Shown one piece after another: positions 43,523-45,153 of a stretch of 45,153 bases of DNA. A program made the translations under genes and the position numbers. Position 1 is the stretch's first letter, and every line of letters begins with the position of its first letter. The notes under the pieces are model-generated. The model made no database searches, had not been told where the DNA came from, and was given only the letters and a program-made list of their open reading frames with translations. This stretch comes from Podaxis mareebaensis (taxonomy: Eukaryota > Basidiomycota > Agaricomycetes > Agaricales > Agaricaceae). The stretch spans positions 1-45,153 of the forward strand of contig JAEUWP010000612.1 of NCBI GenBank assembly GCA_018524725.1, in the 5' to 3' direction.

Positions 43523-45153
43523 ATGTCGAGCTCTAAGGAGACTAGTGGCTTCCTTGGAGGTATGAAGAAGACCGCCAACAGCATCCGTTCCAACATCGCC
43601 CGTCGTCGGCGTTCAAGCGCCAGTATAGCGCCCAACCCGACTCTTCCCCGAGAGGCCTCAGTCCCACTATTCAACGACTTCTGAGTAACTGAGGACTTTA
43701 TTCGAAAGCCCCCTTCCCCTTCACCATCCATTGGAGCCAAACGCTCCTACTCCACCGATCACTCCCTCTCAAATCGCCTTGAGAAGAGTATGAAACTTTG
43801 AGAGGACGACGACGCTGCCTCCATCTCCTCCGCTGAAGAGAACGACATCTCTGAGGGCTCACAAGGGACCTCTACACCTAAATCCATCACCCCATCCCTT
43901 CCGCTGGCTCGTGAGGGGATCGACATGTCTCCTGAAATAGCTCCTTCATCTCATAAGATGCTATCTCCAGCCCAAGCCATCGCTGCCTCTCACGGCTTTG
44001 TTCCACCCTCTCCTGGTAGTGCCTGGGACGAATCTCAACCTTCGGACCCTCTCCCTGCTATTCCATCTTTCACTCCTCCCTCTCAACCGCCCACTGCGCA
44101 GCCTCATGTCGAAGCGCAGCCGACCCACAGAACGGATTGGTCATCCATCCGTGAAGCACTCGGTGATGGCATCGCTATGATCGACATCACCAACACCAAT
44201 GACATCATGGGGCTTAATTGCCTTAATTCGTTACTTAGCTTCGTCTCTTCCTGGTTAGGCAATTGGGCCAATTCAGGCGATCTTTCTACCTTCGAGGGTA
44301 TCCCTCATCTCATCCACATTTTCCGAACCATCGCACATTCGGAACAACTACGCAATATGTCCATCCCTTATAACAATCATTGACTCAAATTGTACGACTT
44401 CGTATCGATGCAATTCCCACCATCCCACACCCTCTCTCCTACCCCCACGCCCATGTCAACTGGGCATCGTCATGAACGTCAATCTGAAAAGGCTCTGGCG
44501 GTACCCTCCCCCACTCCCAAAGACACCTCTAACTCACCCCAGGGCTCCTCCCCCCTCCCCCTCCCTGACTCTCAACTCAAAAGAGATACTGCGCGAGCAA
44601 TCACTCTTTCACGTCTTCCCCCAGCTGACCCTAACAAACCAGGTGAGTCGTCCAAATCCAATGAAGATACTGATATGCTTCCTCCCCCTCCTTCCCAACC
44701 CACTGTCCCTGCCGCTCCTGGCCCATCCAGCCAGGACAATAAGGCCAACCCTAACCCTAGTGGCTGGTCCACCATTAATCATCGTCGGGCGCCTCGCAAA
44801 GCGGTAGCCGCCCCCACTCAGCGTAAGCCTATCGTGGCGCCTGCCTTCCCCCCCAAGGAATCTCAACCCCTTCCCCCTCGTCCCTCCCCTCCCTCCACTA
44901 CCCCTCCCCCCATCAACAAGGCTACCAAACCTCAATATAGGTCTGGCGTACCCTCCCCTTCCACCCAGAAGTCATCATACTCCAAGGCGGCTTCACAAAC
45001 ACCCCTCAAGGTCGAAGAGTTGCAAAAATACGCAGCTCTTCAGAACCAATTCCCCTCCATGTCACCAGTCGACATTATAAATTTCCTCTGCAACGCAGGG
45101 GACATTAAATTCCCTTCCCCCCCCCCCTCCCCCCCCTCCCCCCCCCCCCCCCC
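43523..45153 (+). pseudogene. LINE ORF1 (Gag-like, proline-rich), incomplete at the window edge
   Basis: ATG at 43523 (MSSSKETSGFLGGMKKTANS) follows the leader. The frame continues to the window end through three TGA stops (43682, 43799, 44381) at arginine-like positions. Features are a basic start (NIARRRRSS), acidic AASISSAEENDISEG, a globular-looking SIREALGDGIAMIDITNTND and LNSLLSFVSSWLGNWANSGD, and long Pro/Ser-rich linkers (from 44480). Near the end GWSTINHRRAPRKAV and VEELQKYAALQNQFPSMSPV are seen. The order suits the RNA-binding ORF1 of basidiomycete LINEs; no zinc knuckle is reached before the edge. Confidence 0.6.
45116..45153. repeat. C homopolymer at the window end
   Basis: The last about 38 bases are C with only three T. 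It continues a proline-coding tract, but the length and abrupt end suggest a sequencing or assembly limit. Confidence 0.8.

Larger units (their letters stand above)
43430..45153 (+). mobile_element. 5' part of a second LINE, inserted in the 3' LTR
   Basis: Directly at the break in the LTR, a short leader (43430-43522) is followed by an ORF1-like protein. The RT part would lie beyond the right edge. CpG is plentiful, so this insertion is probably younger than the LTR element. Whether it belongs to the same family as the LINE at 36328-39351 cannot be tested because the preserved parts do not overlap. Confidence 0.65.

Noticed and set aside
22366..45153. Recoded TGA (alternative genetic code or selenocysteine) to explain the many in-frame TGA
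   Set aside because: The intact kinase 1 and the mannosyltransferase both end at TGA, and arginine, not tryptophan, fits at the TE sites; decay of CGA explains it better.
1..45153. tRNA or rRNA genes
   Set aside because: I looked for B-box-like GGTTCGANTCC with pairing arms and for conserved rRNA stretches and found none; a covariance-model search would be decisive.

Overview
The window reads as nuclear DNA of a mushroom-forming fungus (Basidiomycota, probably Agaricomycetes). The basis is short introns of about 45-65 nt with GT...AG ends, single-domain TKL-like kinases as small paralogous families, a Kre2/Mnt1-type (GT15) mannosyltransferase cut by eleven introns, a KDZ-type DNA transposon, chromodomain Ty3/gypsy elements and LINEs with an RNase H domain. 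The species cannot be fixed from this sequence.

Layout. (1) 1-5.8 kb: two nested, decayed Ty3/gypsy elements on the minus strand. Element A (gag, leader, one LTR) interrupts the gag-protease of element B. (2) 5.8-20.4 kb: a gene island with ordinary CpG content. It holds two apparently intact seven-exon kinase genes (7458-8764 and 15378-16654, both minus) either side of an intact twelve-exon GT15 mannosyltransferase (11945-14038, plus). It also carries MITE-like inverted repeats, GC-rich palindromic repeats and remnants of local duplication. (3) 20.5-21.5 kb: a third, broken kinase paralogue on the plus strand. (4) 22.1-31.3 kb: a putative KDZ element of about 9.2 kb with short inverted ends. 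It contains a coiled-coil/repeat protein (minus), a protein with two RNase H1 N-terminal (viroplasmin-like) domains (plus) and an eight-exon KDZ transposase (plus). (5) 31.4-43.4 kb: a chromovirus-type Ty3/gypsy element on the plus strand (LTR, Gag, protease-RT-RNase H-integrase-chromodomain, a third zinc-knuckle ORF, LTR). A 5'-truncated LINE (36328-39351, minus) has inserted into its pol. (6) 43.4 kb to the end: the 5' end of a second LINE, inserted in the 3' LTR. The window then stops in a C homopolymer.

The main biological signal is how the repeats have decayed. From about 22 kb to the end, nearly every in-frame stop I find in transposon genes is TGA at a place where CGA (arginine) is the natural reading. 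The two copies of the LTR (533 bp compared, no indels) differ only at sites explained by CpG to TpG or CpA. The two copies of the LINE target-site duplication carry opposite CpG transitions. The protease and RT active sites were also lost by CpG transitions. This is what long-term CpG methylation and deamination of silenced repeats would produce, beside a gene island that has kept its CpGs and its open reading frames.

No joint pathway links the host genes: the kinases are probably cytosolic signalling proteins and the mannosyltransferase is a Golgi enzyme for glycoprotein mannose chains. Stretches without a recognised gene (5.8-7.4, 8.8-11.9, 14.0-15.4, 16.7-20.5, 21.5-22.1 and 26.3-27.6 kb) are described individually below.
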